Below, one piece after another: positions 8,116 through 16,701 of a stretch of 64,000 nt of DNA. The position numbers and the translations under genes were made by a program. The notes beneath the pieces are model-generated. The model was not told the origin of the DNA, did no database searches, and was given only the letters and a program-made list of their open reading frames with translations. Numbering within the stretch: position 1 is the first letter of the stretch; every line of letters begins with the position of its first letter. Origin of the DNA: Alphaproteobacteria bacterium. GTDB taxonomy: Bacteria > Pseudomonadota > Alphaproteobacteria > UBA7887. The DNA is taken from the NCBI GenBank assembly GCA_030739735.1, contig JASLYQ010000012.1:1-64000 (forward strand), written 5' to 3'.

Positions 8116-9638
8116 AAGCTCTGCTCCGGCAGCCGGGTGGACTGGGCGTAGTTGGTGAAGCTTGTAGTCTCGGCCTCGAAACGAAGCTTGACGTTACCGA
8201 TGGGCCCGTGGCGCTGCTTGGTAACGATAACATCAGCTAGCCCTCTGGCTGATTCGAAGCGCTGTTGCCAGGAATCGTAACGCTGGTCGAAACGCTCGCT
8301 CGATTCTTCCTGGCGCTGCTGCGGCTCGGCGCGCTCCAGATAGTATTCGTCACGATAGATGAACATGACCACGTCCGCGTCCTGCTCGATGGTGCCAGAT
8401 TCGCGCAGGTCTGAGAGCTGCGGCCGCTTGTCCTCGCGCTGTTCGACCGCGCGGCTGAGCTGCGACAGCGCGACCACCGGCAGGTCGAGCTCCTTGGCCA
8501 GGGCTTTCAGGCCCTGAGTGATCTCGGAGATTTCCTGTACGCGGTTATCGTGGCGCCGGTTGGGGCGCATGAGCTGCAGATAGTCGATGACCAGCAGCGA
8601 TAACCCGTGGGTGCGCTTGAGGCGGCGCGCACGGGTGCGCAACGCGGCGACACTGAGCGCCGGCGTGTCGTCGATGAACATCGGCGCTGAGGAGAGCTCG
8701 CGGCTCGCCTTAACCAGCTGCATGAACTCGTCGTTAGACATCTTGCCGCGGCGGATATGGTCCGAGCGGATGCCTGAAGCTTCGGCGAGAATGCGCCCCG
8801 CCAACTGCTCGGCCGACATCTCTAGCGAGAAGAAGCCGACTACGGCGCCATGGACCACTTCCAGCTTGCTGCTGGTGCCGGGCTCGGCGCGGTAGCTCCT
8901 GGCGGCGTGAAAGGCGATATTGGTAGCGAGCGCCGTCTTGCCCATCGACGGCCGCCCGGCCAGGATCAGCAGGTCCGACGGGTGCAGGCCGCCAAGCAGA
9001 TTGTCGAGGTCGATCAGGCCCGTGGCCACGCCCGAGAGCTGGCCGTCGCGCTTGTAGGCGGCCTCTGCGCTGGCCACCGCCTCGGTCAGGGCGCTGGAGA
9101 AGGGCTTGAAGCCGCCTTCGTCGTGGCCGGTCTCAGCGAGCTCGTAGAGACGCGATTCGGCGGTCTCAATCAGCGACCCGGCACTGTCCTCGACGCGCGG
9201 GTCGTAGGCCACGTTAACCACGTCCTCCCCGATATGGATGAGGCTGCGGCGGACGCTCAAGTCGCGTATTACCTGGCCGTAATCGCGTGCGTTGATAATG
9301 CTTGCCGCCGCCCCGGCCAGTCGCGCGAGGTACTGTGTACCGCCAATATCGGCGAGTGCCTCGTCCGCATCGAAATAGGACTTCAGCGTAACCGGGTTGG
9401 CGATTTGGCCGCGGACGATGAGGTCGCGCGCGGCCTCGTAGATGCGCGCATGCACCGGTACGTAGAAATGCTCAGGCTCGAGAAAAACCGAGACCGGATC
9501 GTAAGCAGCATTATCGATCAGCAGCGCTCCGAGCAGCGCCTGCTCAGCCTCTATGTTCTGCGGGAGGCTACGCGTGCCGAGCATGCCTGCAGCGCCTGCG
9601 GACTCGGTCTCGTCGGGTGCCAAGGGATGCGGATCCAT
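8112..9638 (-). CDS. dnaB: Replicative DNA helicase DnaB
   Basis: Hexameric replication-fork helicase, 508 residues. The N-terminal DnaB domain (PQNIEAEQALLGALLIDN) is followed by a RecA-like helicase domain with Walker A AGRPSMGKTALA, Walker B LLVIDYLQLM, and the DLRESGTIEQDADVV segment. No intein is present. A charged insertion (EPQQRQEESSERFDQRYDSW) near residue 450 is longer than in Escherichia coli but common in alphaproteobacteria. ATG start at 9638. It is the first gene of the dnaB-alr-radA-cvpA-purF run, so its promoter should lie in the short stretch before the dadA-like pseudogene; no clear -35/-10 was seen there. Confidence 0.97.
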   Translation of the reverse strand: MDPHPLAPDETESAGAAGMLGTRSLPQNIEAEQALLGALLIDNAAYDPVSVFLEPEHFYVPVHARIYEAARDLIVRGQIANPVTLKSYFDADEALADIGGTQYLARLAGAAASIINARDYGQVIRDLSVRRSLIHIGEDVVNVAYDPRVEDSAGSLIETAESRLYELAETGHDEGGFKPFSSALTEAVASAEAAYKRDGQLSGVATGLIDLDNLLGGLHPSDLLILAGRPSMGKTALATNIAFHAARSYRAEPGTSSKLEVVHGAVVGFFSLEMSAEQLAGRILAEASGIRSDHIRRGKMSNDEFMQLVKASRELSSAPMFIDDTPALSVAALRTRARRLKRTHGLSLLVIDYLQLMRPNRRHDNRVQEISEITQGLKALAKELDLPVVALSQLSRAVEQREDKRPQLSDLRESGTIEQDADVVMFIYRDEYYLERAEPQQRQEESSERFDQRYDSWQQRFESARGLADVIVTKQRHGPIGNVKLRFEAETTSFTNYAQSTRLPEQSL

Positions 9639-9713
9639 GCCTAAAGTCTTACTCCAGTCTCCCGCCGTAACAAATGAAGAATCCTGTGGGTAAAAGAGAA
9701 ACGCGGGGAAAAC

Positions 9714-10366
9714 TCAAACCGGTCGAGTGCGAACGCCGCAACAGCGGGGTCTCCTTCCACCGATCAGGTTGGCGATCATGCGCGTGGTGAGGGCACTCCG
9801 GATAAGGCTGAGGTGGCCGCAGTCATAGAAAACCGTGTTGTGATGCGGCGAGCGGCTTACGGCGGGCCTAGAATCGCAGAGTACCGGCCGGTCTCAATCC
9901 ATTCGTGCTCCAGCGTTTCACCGAGGCCGGGGAGAGATCGGTTGATATTGGCGGTCAGACGCCGGATGCGCCGGTAGTTGGGTGGCGCCCCTAGGCCGGC
10001 GAACGTGACCTCTGTGCTCAGGCGCAGGCCGTCGCCCATCGGCGCCAGCTGTATAGCGTGGTCTGCCGACAACGACCGGCCGACTCAGCGCTATGCCTTC
10101 ACCAGGGCGCCATTTCAGTCGCCACCGTGTGCCCTCCGCTGATTGCGCCCTCCGCAAGATATTGCAACAGTCAGGGTGCTCGGCGCAGCCTTCCACAAGC
10201 TAGGCGTGGCGTAAGGCATAATCGAACCAGCCGAGATGATATTGGCATTGTCGAAGGAGATTGCCGTGCGAGGCTCACGCCAGCCGATCAGCCTCACCTC
10301 GTGGTTGTCGAGCTGAAGCTGGAGTGCGCGGTAGGTGCCGACGATATCGGCACCGAGTACCGTGAC
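9714..10366 (-). pseudogene. Decayed DadA-like FAD-dependent amino-acid dehydrogenase
   Basis: Fragments of one protein lie in order on the minus strand but in different frames. Near 10366-10180 the N-terminal Rossmann fold reads VTVLGADIVGT, HEVRLIGWREPRTAISF, NANIISAGSIMPYATPSLWK, the DadA FAD-binding signature. After an internal deletion, GEGIALSRPVVV (about 10110) shifts frame into LAPMGDGLRLSTEVTFAGLG and PNYRRIRRLTANINRSLPGL (to 9857). A further frame gives the C-terminus HHNTVFYDCGHLSLIRSALTTRMIANLIGG, ending near 9714. About 650 bases remain of a usual 1,250, with at least two frameshifts and a large deletion. The intact enzyme would oxidise D-amino acids. This explains the 741 bases between dnaB and the methyltransferase gene. 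Confidence 0.82.
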
Positions 10367-10379
10367 ATATGGTCAAGCC

Positions 10380-11606
10380 CTACCTAGCTGCGATACCGTG
10401 GTCGTTGCTGCGACGCTGGCCGTTATGCAGATACGCGCGTGTCAACGGCACCGTATCCTGGCGCCGAGTCAGCTGGATCTGGTAGACCACCATTCCCAGG
10501 TGACGAAAGGAGGTCTCAGAGCCTCCTAAGTAGAACTCCCACATACGGCAAAACTTGTCATCATAAAGTTCCATAGCACGTTCACGGTTAGCCAGAAAAT
10601 TTTTTCGCCACGCGCGCAGCGTATCCGCATAGTGGAGTCGCAGCACCTCTATGTCCGTGATGATCAAACCTGAACGCTCTATCGCTGTTACCACCTCTGA
10701 CAGGGCTGGAATGTAACCACCGGGGAATATGTACTTGCGGATGAAGCTATCAGTGATGCTGGGACCGTCGGTACGGCCAATGGTGTGCAACAACGCCACG
10801 CCATCGGCTGAAAGGAGGTCTTTAAGTTTGGCAAAATATTCGTCGTAATAGTTGATTCCGACGTGCTCGAACATGCCAACGGAGACGATACGGTCGTAGA
10901 GGCCTTTGTCGTGGCGGTAATCCTCGAGCGCGAAGCTTAGCCGATCGTCAAGGCCCGCTTTGCGGGCCGCCACCTGGGCATAGCGATGCTGTTCGTTGGA
11001 TAGAGTGAGGCCGCGCACCCGGACGTTTCCTTGGCGCGCGAGGTAAGCCGCTAGGCCGCCCCAGCCACAGCCTATATCAAGAACTTTCTGTCCAGGTGCC
11101 AGTAGTAACTTGTCGACAATCAATTGCATCTTGGCACGTTGCGCTTCCTCTAGGTCCAGGCCAGGTTCGGCGAAATAGGCACAGGAATATTGCCGCTGAG
11201 GATCAAGAAAGAGTTCATATAGCGCGTCCGACAAATCGTAGTGGTGGGCCACATTGCGGCGTGCGCGGAGCGGCGAATTATGCTGCATGAAGCGCCGCGT
11301 CCATAACCCGAGGTGCTTAAAACACGTGTACAGGCGGGGCAGATGGCCAAGCCCGATATTCAGGGCGGCGATATCAAGGAAATCGTAAAGCTCGCCGTTT
11401 TCGACGCTGAGTAGGCCGTCCATGTAGGATTCGGCGGCGCCGAGGCTGGGATTGCACGCGATACGCCGGCCTACCGCCGTGTTATGCAGGCGTATCGTTA
11501 CGTTTGGTCCAGGCTCGCCGCCGTAAACTTCGCTGCGCCCATCCGCATAGTGCACCGTTAGCCGGCCGCACCGGATAAGCCTGGTGAAAAACGCTTCCAC
11601 CAACAT
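10380..11606 (-). CDS. cfa: Cyclopropane-fatty-acyl-phospholipid synthase-type methyltransferase
   Basis: SAM-dependent enzyme acting on unsaturated fatty chains of membrane phospholipids, CFA/CmaS family, 408 residues from the start chosen here. The central methyltransferase domain carries VLDIGCGWGGLAAYLA (SAM-binding), GLTLSNEQ, and the family motifs SVGMFEHVGINYYDEYF and FIRKYIFPGGYIP. The start at ATG 11606 is preferred over a longer frame to 11654 because GGAGGGA lies 7 bases upstream. A promoter-like pair lies at 11690-11717. Product specificity (cyclopropane or another methylated fatty acid) is not decidable. Confidence 0.88.
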   Translation of the reverse strand: MLVEAFFTRLIRCGRLTVHYADGRSEVYGGEPGPNVTIRLHNTAVGRRIACNPSLGAAESYMDGLLSVENGELYDFLDIAALNIGLGHLPRLYTCFKHLGLWTRRFMQHNSPLRARRNVAHHYDLSDALYELFLDPQRQYSCAYFAEPGLDLEEAQRAKMQLIVDKLLLAPGQKVLDIGCGWGGLAAYLARQGNVRVRGLTLSNEQHRYAQVAARKAGLDDRLSFALEDYRHDKGLYDRIVSVGMFEHVGINYYDEYFAKLKDLLSADGVALLHTIGRTDGPSITDSFIRKYIFPGGYIPALSEVVTAIERSGLIITDIEVLRLHYADTLRAWRKNFLANRERAMELYDDKFCRMWEFYLGGSETSFRHLGMVVYQIQLTRRQDTVPLTRAYLHNGQRRSNDHGIAAR

Positions 11607-11689
11607 GGTTTCCCTCCGCCAAGGGTGCACCGGGCATCGAAACCGTTCGATCAACGCCCTCTGCAGCGCCTCGCATCAGTTCGATCGAC

Positions 11690-11717
11690 ATTATAATGAA
11701 GGCTGCGGCGTGCGCAA
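11690..11717 (-). promoter_or_regulatory. Candidate sigma-70 promoter of the cfa-type gene
   Basis: On the minus strand TTGCGC (11712-11717) is separated by 16 bases from a perfect TATAAT (11690-11695), about 85 bases upstream of the cfa-type start. The -10 is also readable on the plus strand, but no plus-strand gene follows. Confidence 0.5.
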
Positions 11718-11724
11718 AATAGCC

Positions 11725-12360
11725 TTAGGTGCCAAGGTCTTCCTCGTCTTTGCCTTCGGCCGGTGAGTGGTCTTCCTCACCTTCGCCTTCGGTTTCGGCC
11801 GGCGAGCGGCCTGCCTCGTCGAAGACCTCCACCAGATCTCCGTCGCCCTCAGTCTCCGGCTCGTCGTCGTCCATAGCGGTGACGTCGATGCCTTTGGCTT
11901 GAAGCTTGGCTTCCTCTTCGGAGCGTGCGGCATTAACCATAACGCTGACGCTAACCTCGGGGTGCAGGGAGACCCGCGCCTCGTGCAGACCGAGTGTCTT
12001 GATCACCTTATCGAGGTGCACCTGGCGGCGCCCCACTGTGAACCCGGCCTCAGTAACCATGGCGGCGATGTCGCGGGCGTTGACCGAGCCATAGAGTTGG
12101 CCGGCCTCGCCGGCTTGGCGAACCATAACAACCGACAGGCCATCCATGCGCTTGGCAATGGATTCGGCCTCCTTGCGCGCCTCAAGATTATTGGCTTCCA
12201 GCTGGACACGTTGTATCTCGAAGCGTTCTCGGTTCTCGGTTGAAGCTCTCAAGGCCTTATTCTGTGGCAACAGATAGTTGCGCGCATAACCGTTCTTGAC
12301 GGATACCAGATCGCCCATCTGGCCCAGCTTCTCGATATGTTCGAGCAGAATGAGTTCCAT
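11725..12360 (-). CDS. rplI: 50S ribosomal protein L9
   Basis: Binds 23S rRNA and projects from the L1 stalk base. The N-terminal domain is canonical (ILLEHIEKLGQMGDLVSVKNGYARNYLLP), followed by the long connecting helix and the C-terminal domain (LYGSVNARDIAAMV, KTLGLHEARVSLHPEVSVSV). At 211 residues it is about 60 longer than typical L9; the excess is a strongly acidic Glu/Asp-rich C-terminal tail from about residue 155. It is the last gene of rpsF-rpsR-rplI, 22 bases after rpsR. Such tails occur in some alphaproteobacteria and do not affect identification. Confidence 0.96.
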   Translation of the reverse strand: MELILLEHIEKLGQMGDLVSVKNGYARNYLLPQNKALRASTENRERFEIQRVQLEANNLEARKEAESIAKRMDGLSVVMVRQAGEAGQLYGSVNARDIAAMVTEAGFTVGRRQVHLDKVIKTLGLHEARVSLHPEVSVSVMVNAARSEEEAKLQAKGIDVTAMDDDEPETEGDGDLVEVFDEAGRSPAETEGEGEEDHSPAEGKDEEDLGT

Positions 12361-12382
12361 AGCGGTCGCCTCGCGCCTTGGA

Positions 12383-12646
12383 TTACTTCACTAGATACGG
12401 TAGCAGTGCCAGGAAGCGCGCGCGCTTGATAGCCTGGGCTAGGCGGCGCTGCTTGGGTGCCGAGACCGCTGTGATGCGGCTGGGCATGATCTTGCCCCGC
12501 TCGGAGATGAAGCGCTGTAAGGTTTTGATATCGAGGTAGTCGATTTTCGGCGCATTGGGCCCCGAGAAGGGGCAGGTCTTACGGCGGCGGAAGAAGGGTC
12601 TGCGGGGCAGCGGTACGTGACGTGAGTCTGAGCGTTGCTGGGCCAT
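12383..12646 (-). CDS. rpsR: 30S ribosomal protein S18
   Basis: Small-subunit platform protein that pairs with S6. 87 residues with the basic N-terminus [13 protein letters not shown], the conserved [20 protein letters not shown] core and the SPKQRR-like element [15 protein letters not shown]. Length and sequence are typical. It follows rpsF by 3 bases in the conserved rpsF-rpsR-rplI operon. Confidence 0.98.
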   Translation of the reverse strand: MAQQRSDSRHVPLPRRPFFRRRKTCPFSGPNAPKIDYLDIKTLQRFISERGKIMPSRITAVSAPKQRRLAQAIKRARFLALLPYLVK

Positions 12647-12649
12647 CGC

Positions 12650-13099
12650 CTACGCCTTACTTTCGCTGGTTTTCGAAGAGTCGGCGTCGCTTGCCAACTT
12701 GTCCTTCTCCGACTTGGCCGGCTCATCGCTCGTGCTGCGTGAGCGGCGTTCCTCGCGCCGGCGCTCGTCGCGGGCTGAGCGCGTCTGCATCATCACCGAT
12801 GGCTCCTCGTCCAAGGCGTCGACGCGCACGGTCAAATAGCGCAGGATGTCTTCACTAATGCGCATGATGCGCTCCATTTCTTGGACCGCTGCTGGTGGCG
12901 CATCCATTCGGAGCATGGTGTAGTGGCCCTTGCGGTTCTTCTTGATACGATAGGCCAGACCCTTGAGGCCCCAATATTCATGCTGGGCGATCTCGCCGCC
13001 GAACTCTGATATAATGCCCTGAAAGCGCTCGGTCAGCGCTTCGACTTCTTGCGCCGGAACATCTTGGCGCGCGATAAACACACTCTCGTAGAGCGGCAT
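12650..13099 (-). CDS. rpsF: 30S ribosomal protein S6
   Basis: Small-subunit protein binding 16S rRNA together with S18. The start is set at ATG 13099 (MPLYESVFIARQDV), preceded by GAGGAG 8 bases upstream; a longer open frame to 13378 has no S6 similarity. The 149-residue product has the ferredoxin-like fold with GLKGLAYRIKKNRKGHY, then a charged, serine/lysine-rich tail of about 45 residues (RRREERRSRSTSDEP onward), common in alphaproteobacterial S6. First gene of the operon, transcribed from the promoter at 13209-13236. Confidence 0.97.
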   Translation of the reverse strand: MPLYESVFIARQDVPAQEVEALTERFQGIISEFGGEIAQHEYWGLKGLAYRIKKNRKGHYTMLRMDAPPAAVQEMERIMRISEDILRYLTVRVDALDEEPSVMMQTRSARDERRREERRSRSTSDEPAKSEKDKLASDADSSKTSESKA

Positions 13100-13208
13100 G
13101 AACGGCTCCTCAAAGTCGCACGGAGTGCGGGGTGGATCGCCTAGGGGATCCAGTAATTTTTGGCGCGCGCCAGGGTTCAGCGATTGCGCGCTAGAAAACG
13201 AGGCGCGC

Positions 13209-13236
13209 ACTATAGCGATTTTGCTACCGGCTGCAA
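13209..13236 (-). promoter_or_regulatory. Candidate promoter of rpsF-rpsR-rplI
   Basis: Minus-strand TTGCAG (13231-13236), 16-base spacer, TATAGT (13209-13214). The surrounding GCTATAGT-GCGC closely matches the rplU-rpmA promoter at 41701-41728, which supports the call. It lies about 110 bases before the rpsF ATG. Confidence 0.6.
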
Positions 13237-13254
13237 GCGTCTCAGGCTGGGTGC

Positions 13255-13281
13255 TTGACAGGGGCGTCAGCCCGGTTAGTT
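13255..13281 (+). promoter_or_regulatory. Weak candidate promoter of the fab operon
   Basis: TTGACA at 13255-13260 with a poor -10-like TTAGTT at 13276-13281 (15-base spacer), 32 bases before fabD. The -35 is perfect, the -10 and spacing are not; it is back to back with the rpsF promoter. Confidence 0.35.
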
Positions 13282-13312
13282 CTGGGCGCCGCAATTCACA
13301 GAGGGGACGGTC

Positions 13313-14257
13313 ATGGCGCGAGCGTTCGTGTTTCCGGGTCAAGGCTCGCAGGCGGTGGGTATGGGGCGCGAGCTGCATGAGGCTTTCGCGGCGGCGCGCG
13401 AGGTCTATCAGGAAGTTGACGACGCCCTCGATCAGAACCTAACGCGGCTGATCTTTGAAGGGCCCGAGGACGAGCTGACGTTGACCGAGAACGCCCAACC
13501 GGCATTAATGGCAACCTCGCTCGCCGTGGTCCGTGTGATCGAGCGCGAAGGTGGCATTCCCCTATCTGACAAGGGCACCTTCGTGGCCGGGCATTCGCTG
13601 GGTGAATATTCTGCCCTCGCTGCTGCAGGGGCGATGGGCCTCGCCGATACGGCGCGGCTATTGCGCCGGCGCGGCCAGGCTATGCAGAGCGCGGTGCCGG
13701 TCGGCGAAGGCGCCATGGTGGCGGTGCTCGGCCTCGACCTCCAGGATGTGCGCGCCGTGGCCGAGAGTGCAGCTGCGGCGAGCGGCGGTGTCTGCGAGGT
13801 GGCCAATGACAATGCGCCGGGTCAAGTCGTCCTCAGCGGTGCTGCGGCTGCCGTAGCGCAGGCTGTGGCGCTGGCCTTCGAGCGCGGCGCGCGGCGTGCT
13901 ATGGCGCTGCCGGTTGGCGCACCGTTTCACTGCTCCCTGCTGGCGCCTGCCGCTGAGGCTATGGCTGAGGCTCTCGCCGACGTCACCATTGCCGCCCCGG
14001 CGCCGACGCTGATCGCCAATGTCACAGCCGCCCCTGTGGCCGACCCCGAGGCCATACGTAAACTTCTGGTAGAGCAGGTGACCGGCCTGGTGCGCTGGCG
14101 TGAATGCGTGCTGAGGATGATGAAAAGCGATGTGGACACCTTGGTCGAGCTTGGCGCCGGCAAGGTGCTGGCCAATCTTACCCGGCGCATCGACAAGGCA
14201 CTCAGCGGCATAGCCGTGCTGGCCCCGGCCGACGTCGAATCACTTATCGCTGCATAA
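13313..14257 (+). CDS. fabD: Malonyl-CoA:ACP transacylase FabD
   Basis: Transfers malonyl from CoA to acyl carrier protein, supplying type II fatty-acid synthesis. 314 residues; N-terminal FPGQGSQAVGMG, active-site serine in GHSLGEYSALAAAG, and the histidine motif VGAPFHCSLL. ATG start 13 bases after GAGGGGAC. First gene of fabD-fabG-acpP-fabF-mltG, with 10 bases to fabG. Confidence 0.98.
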   Translation: MARAFVFPGQGSQAVGMGRELHEAFAAAREVYQEVDDALDQNLTRLIFEGPEDELTLTENAQPALMATSLAVVRVIEREGGIPLSDKGTFVAGHSLGEYSALAAAGAMGLADTARLLRRRGQAMQSAVPVGEGAMVAVLGLDLQDVRAVAESAAAASGGVCEVANDNAPGQVVLSGAAAAVAQAVALAFERGARRAMALPVGAPFHCSLLAPAAEAMAEALADVTIAAPAPTLIANVTAAPVADPEAIRKLLVEQVTGLVRWRECVLRMMKSDVDTLVELGAGKVLANLTRRIDKALSGIAVLAPADVESLIAA

Positions 14258-14267
14258 GGAAGGGCCT

Positions 14268-15005
14268 ATGTTTGACCTGACGGGAAAAGGCGCGTTGGTC
14301 ACCGGCGCTTCGGGCGGAATTGGCGGTGCCATCGCTATGGCCTTACATGCCGCGGGGGCGCACGTGGCACTGTCTGGCACGCGGCGCCAGGCACTTGAGG
14401 TGCTGTCCGGCGCGCTCGGCGAGCGTGCGGAGGTGTTGCCCTGTGATCTCTCGGATGCCGAGGCAGTGGCGGTGTTGCCGGCTGCGGCCGACAGTGCGCT
14501 CGACGGCCTCGACATCGTGGTCAACAATGCTGGGCTGACCAGTGACATGCTGGTACTGCGCATGAAGGACGAGGACTGGAATCGCGTGCTCAGAATCAAC
14601 CTCACCGCTAGCTTCCAGCTCTGCCGTGGCGCGCTCAGGGGCATGATGAAGCGGCGTTGGGGGCGCATCATCAACATCACTTCGATCGTCGGCGTCACCG
14701 GCAATCCGGGCCAGACCAACTATGCCGCCTCAAAGGCCGGTATGATCGGCTTCACGAAATCTCTTGCGGGAGAAGTCGCGGGACGTGGCATCACCGCGAA
14801 CTGTGTTGCGCCTGGTTTCATCGATACCGCCATGACTCAGGTGCTCGACAAGGCCCAGCATGAACGGCTGCTGGCAGCGATCCCGGCAGCTCGCCTTGGC
14901 GCGCCCGACGATATCGCCGCTGCCGCGGTTTACCTAGCTTCACCCGAAGCCGCCTATGTCACGGGCCAGACCTTGCACGTGAACGGTGGCATGGCCATGA
15001 TATAG
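14268..15005 (+). CDS. fabG: 3-oxoacyl-ACP reductase FabG
   Basis: NADPH-dependent SDR reducing 3-ketoacyl-ACP. 245 residues with TGASGGIG near residue 13, NNAG at about 88, Ser in NITSIVG and the catalytic Tyr/Lys in YAASKAG near 150-154, ending in HVNGGMAMI. Position between fabD and acpP settles the role. AAGGAAGGGCCT precedes the ATG. Confidence 0.97.
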   Translation: MFDLTGKGALVTGASGGIGGAIAMALHAAGAHVALSGTRRQALEVLSGALGERAEVLPCDLSDAEAVAVLPAAADSALDGLDIVVNNAGLTSDMLVLRMKDEDWNRVLRINLTASFQLCRGALRGMMKRRWGRIINITSIVGVTGNPGQTNYAASKAGMIGFTKSLAGEVAGRGITANCVAPGFIDTAMTQVLDKAQHERLLAAIPAARLGAPDDIAAAAVYLASPEAAYVTGQTLHVNGGMAMI

Positions 15006-15121
15006 AGCCAAAATCTGAAGCCACGCTCGTCTGGCAATGGCGAGTCAAGTATGCTACCACCCGGCGGCCGCGCGAGGCGCGGGGTTAGAGGAATTTTAGG
15101 AACGCTGAGGAGAGGTGTGCC

Positions 15122-15364
15122 ATGAGTGACGGCAGCGACGTTGCCGATCGGGTCAAGAAGATTGTCGTTGAGCACCTCGGTATCGACGAGGCCAAGGTTA
15201 CTGGGAGCGCCAGCCTGATGGACGACCTCGGGGCCGACAGCCTCGATGCGGTCGAACTCGTGATGGCTTTTGAGGAGGAGTTTGGCTGCGAGATTCCGGA
15301 CGACGCCGCCGATAAGATTGTCACCATCCAGGACGCGATCGACTACATCAACCAGCAGGCCTGA
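15122..15364 (+). CDS. acpP: Acyl carrier protein AcpP
   Basis: 80-residue acidic carrier protein for fatty-acid and lipid A synthesis. The phosphopantetheine attachment serine lies in [18 protein letters not shown] near residue 39. The start ATG has GGAGAGG upstream. The 116 bases after fabG could hold an internal promoter but none is obvious. Confidence 0.98.
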   Translation: MSDGSDVADRVKKIVVEHLGIDEAKVTGSASLMDDLGADSLDAVELVMAFEEEFGCEIPDDAADKIVTIQDAIDYINQQA

Positions 15365-15418
15365 GCCTGAGTGAGTGGCGGCCCGGGCAATGTTGAAACG
15401 GGCGGAAGGCGAGAACCC

Positions 15419-16678
15419 ATGAGACGGGTTGTCGTTACCGGCATGGGCATGATCTCGCCGCTTGCGTGTGGCGTTGAGGCCACTTGGCGGCGCCTAGTCG
15501 CCGGCGAATCGGGTGTCTCAGCAATTCGCGGTTTCAAGACTGAGGACCTGAGCGCGCGCATTGCTGCTCAAGTGCCGCGCGAGGACGAGGCAGACGCCTT
15601 CAATCCGGACGATTTCATCGCGCCCAGAGAGCAGCGTAAGATGGACCCGTTCATCCACTACGCGATCGCCGCCGCTGCCCAAGCTGTGGAGCAGGCGCAG
15701 TGGACGCCAGAGAGCGAGGAAGAGCGCGAGCGCACAGGCGTGCTCATCGGCTCAGGCATCGGCGGCCTGCCGAGCATCGAGGCGGGGTCAGTGGTGCTAC
15801 ACGAGCGCGGCCCGCGGCGCCTCAGCCCCTTCTTCATCCCGAGTTGCCTGATCAATTTGGCGTCGGGCCACGTCTCCATCCGTTACGGCTTCAAGGGCCC
15901 AAACCATTCAGTGGTTACGGCCTGTTCGACAGGCGCCCATGCCATTGGCGACGCGGCACGCATGATCATGCTCGGCGACGCCGACGTCATGGTGGCGGGC
16001 GGTTCCGAGGCGGCAATCTCGCGTCTCGGCATCGCCGGCTTTGCAGCCGCGCGGGCACTATCAACCAATTTCAACGACGAGCCAGAGCGCGCCTCGCGCC
16101 CCTGGGATAAGGACCGCGATGGCTTTGTCATGGGCGAGGGAGCCGGCATCGTCGTGCTGGAAGAGTTCGAGCACGCCAAGGCGCGCGCCGCCACTATCTA
16201 CGCTGAGTTCGCCGGCTACGGCATGTCGGGCGATGCCTACCATATCACGGCGCCGGCGCCCGATGGCAACGGCGGCTTCCGCTCCATGCGCGCGGCGCTG
16301 GCGAGTGCCGGTATGACTGTGGCCGATATCGACTACGTAAACGCCCACGGCACCTCGACCCCACTTGGTGACGAGATCGAACTCGGCGCCGTGAAGCGTC
16401 TGTTCGGCGAGGACGCCTATCGCATCTCCATGTCGTCGACCAAGTCGGCCGTCGGTCACTTACTAGGTGCCGCCGGCGCGGTGGAGGCAATCTACTCCAT
16501 CCTTGCCATTGTCAACGATACCGTGCCGCCGACACTCAATCTCGACAATCCCTCCGAAGGCTGCGACATCGATCTGGTGCCGAAGGCGGCTAAGCAGCGC
16601 CCGGTGCGTGCGGCGCTGTCGAACTCCTTCGGCTTCGGGGGTACCAACGCCAGCCTGATCTTCCGCAAGGCGTCCTGA
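15419..16678 (+). CDS. fabF: 3-oxoacyl-ACP synthase II FabF
   Basis: Elongating condensing enzyme of type II fatty-acid synthesis. 419 residues from ATG 15419 (MRRVVVTGMGMISPL), the canonical family start; an upstream ATG-like start at 15371 would add a 16-residue non-conserved leader. The Cys-His-His triad is visible as TACSTGAHAIG, NAHGTSTPLGD and KSAVGHLLGAAGAVEA. Follows acpP by 54 bases. Confidence 0.97.
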   Translation: MRRVVVTGMGMISPLACGVEATWRRLVAGESGVSAIRGFKTEDLSARIAAQVPREDEADAFNPDDFIAPREQRKMDPFIHYAIAAAAQAVEQAQWTPESEEERERTGVLIGSGIGGLPSIEAGSVVLHERGPRRLSPFFIPSCLINLASGHVSIRYGFKGPNHSVVTACSTGAHAIGDAARMIMLGDADVMVAGGSEAAISRLGIAGFAAARALSTNFNDEPERASRPWDKDRDGFVMGEGAGIVVLEEFEHAKARAATIYAEFAGYGMSGDAYHITAPAPDGNGGFRSMRAALASAGMTVADIDYVNAHGTSTPLGDEIELGAVKRLFGEDAYRISMSSTKSAVGHLLGAAGAVEAIYSILAIVNDTVPPTLNLDNPSEGCDIDLVPKAAKQRPVRAALSNSFGFGGTNASLIFRKAS

Positions 16679-16701
16679 GCCCGGCGAGGCAGGCCAAGGC
16701 C

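Noticed and set aside
8850-9644. 264-codon plus-strand frame antisense to dnaB
   Set aside because: Shadow of the GC-rich dnaB coding strand; no family resemblance and no ribosome-binding site.
13100-13378. Extended N-terminus for S6
   Set aside because: It would cross both the rpsF promoter and the fabD start, and the ATG at 13099 has a good ribosome-binding site and the conserved S6 start.
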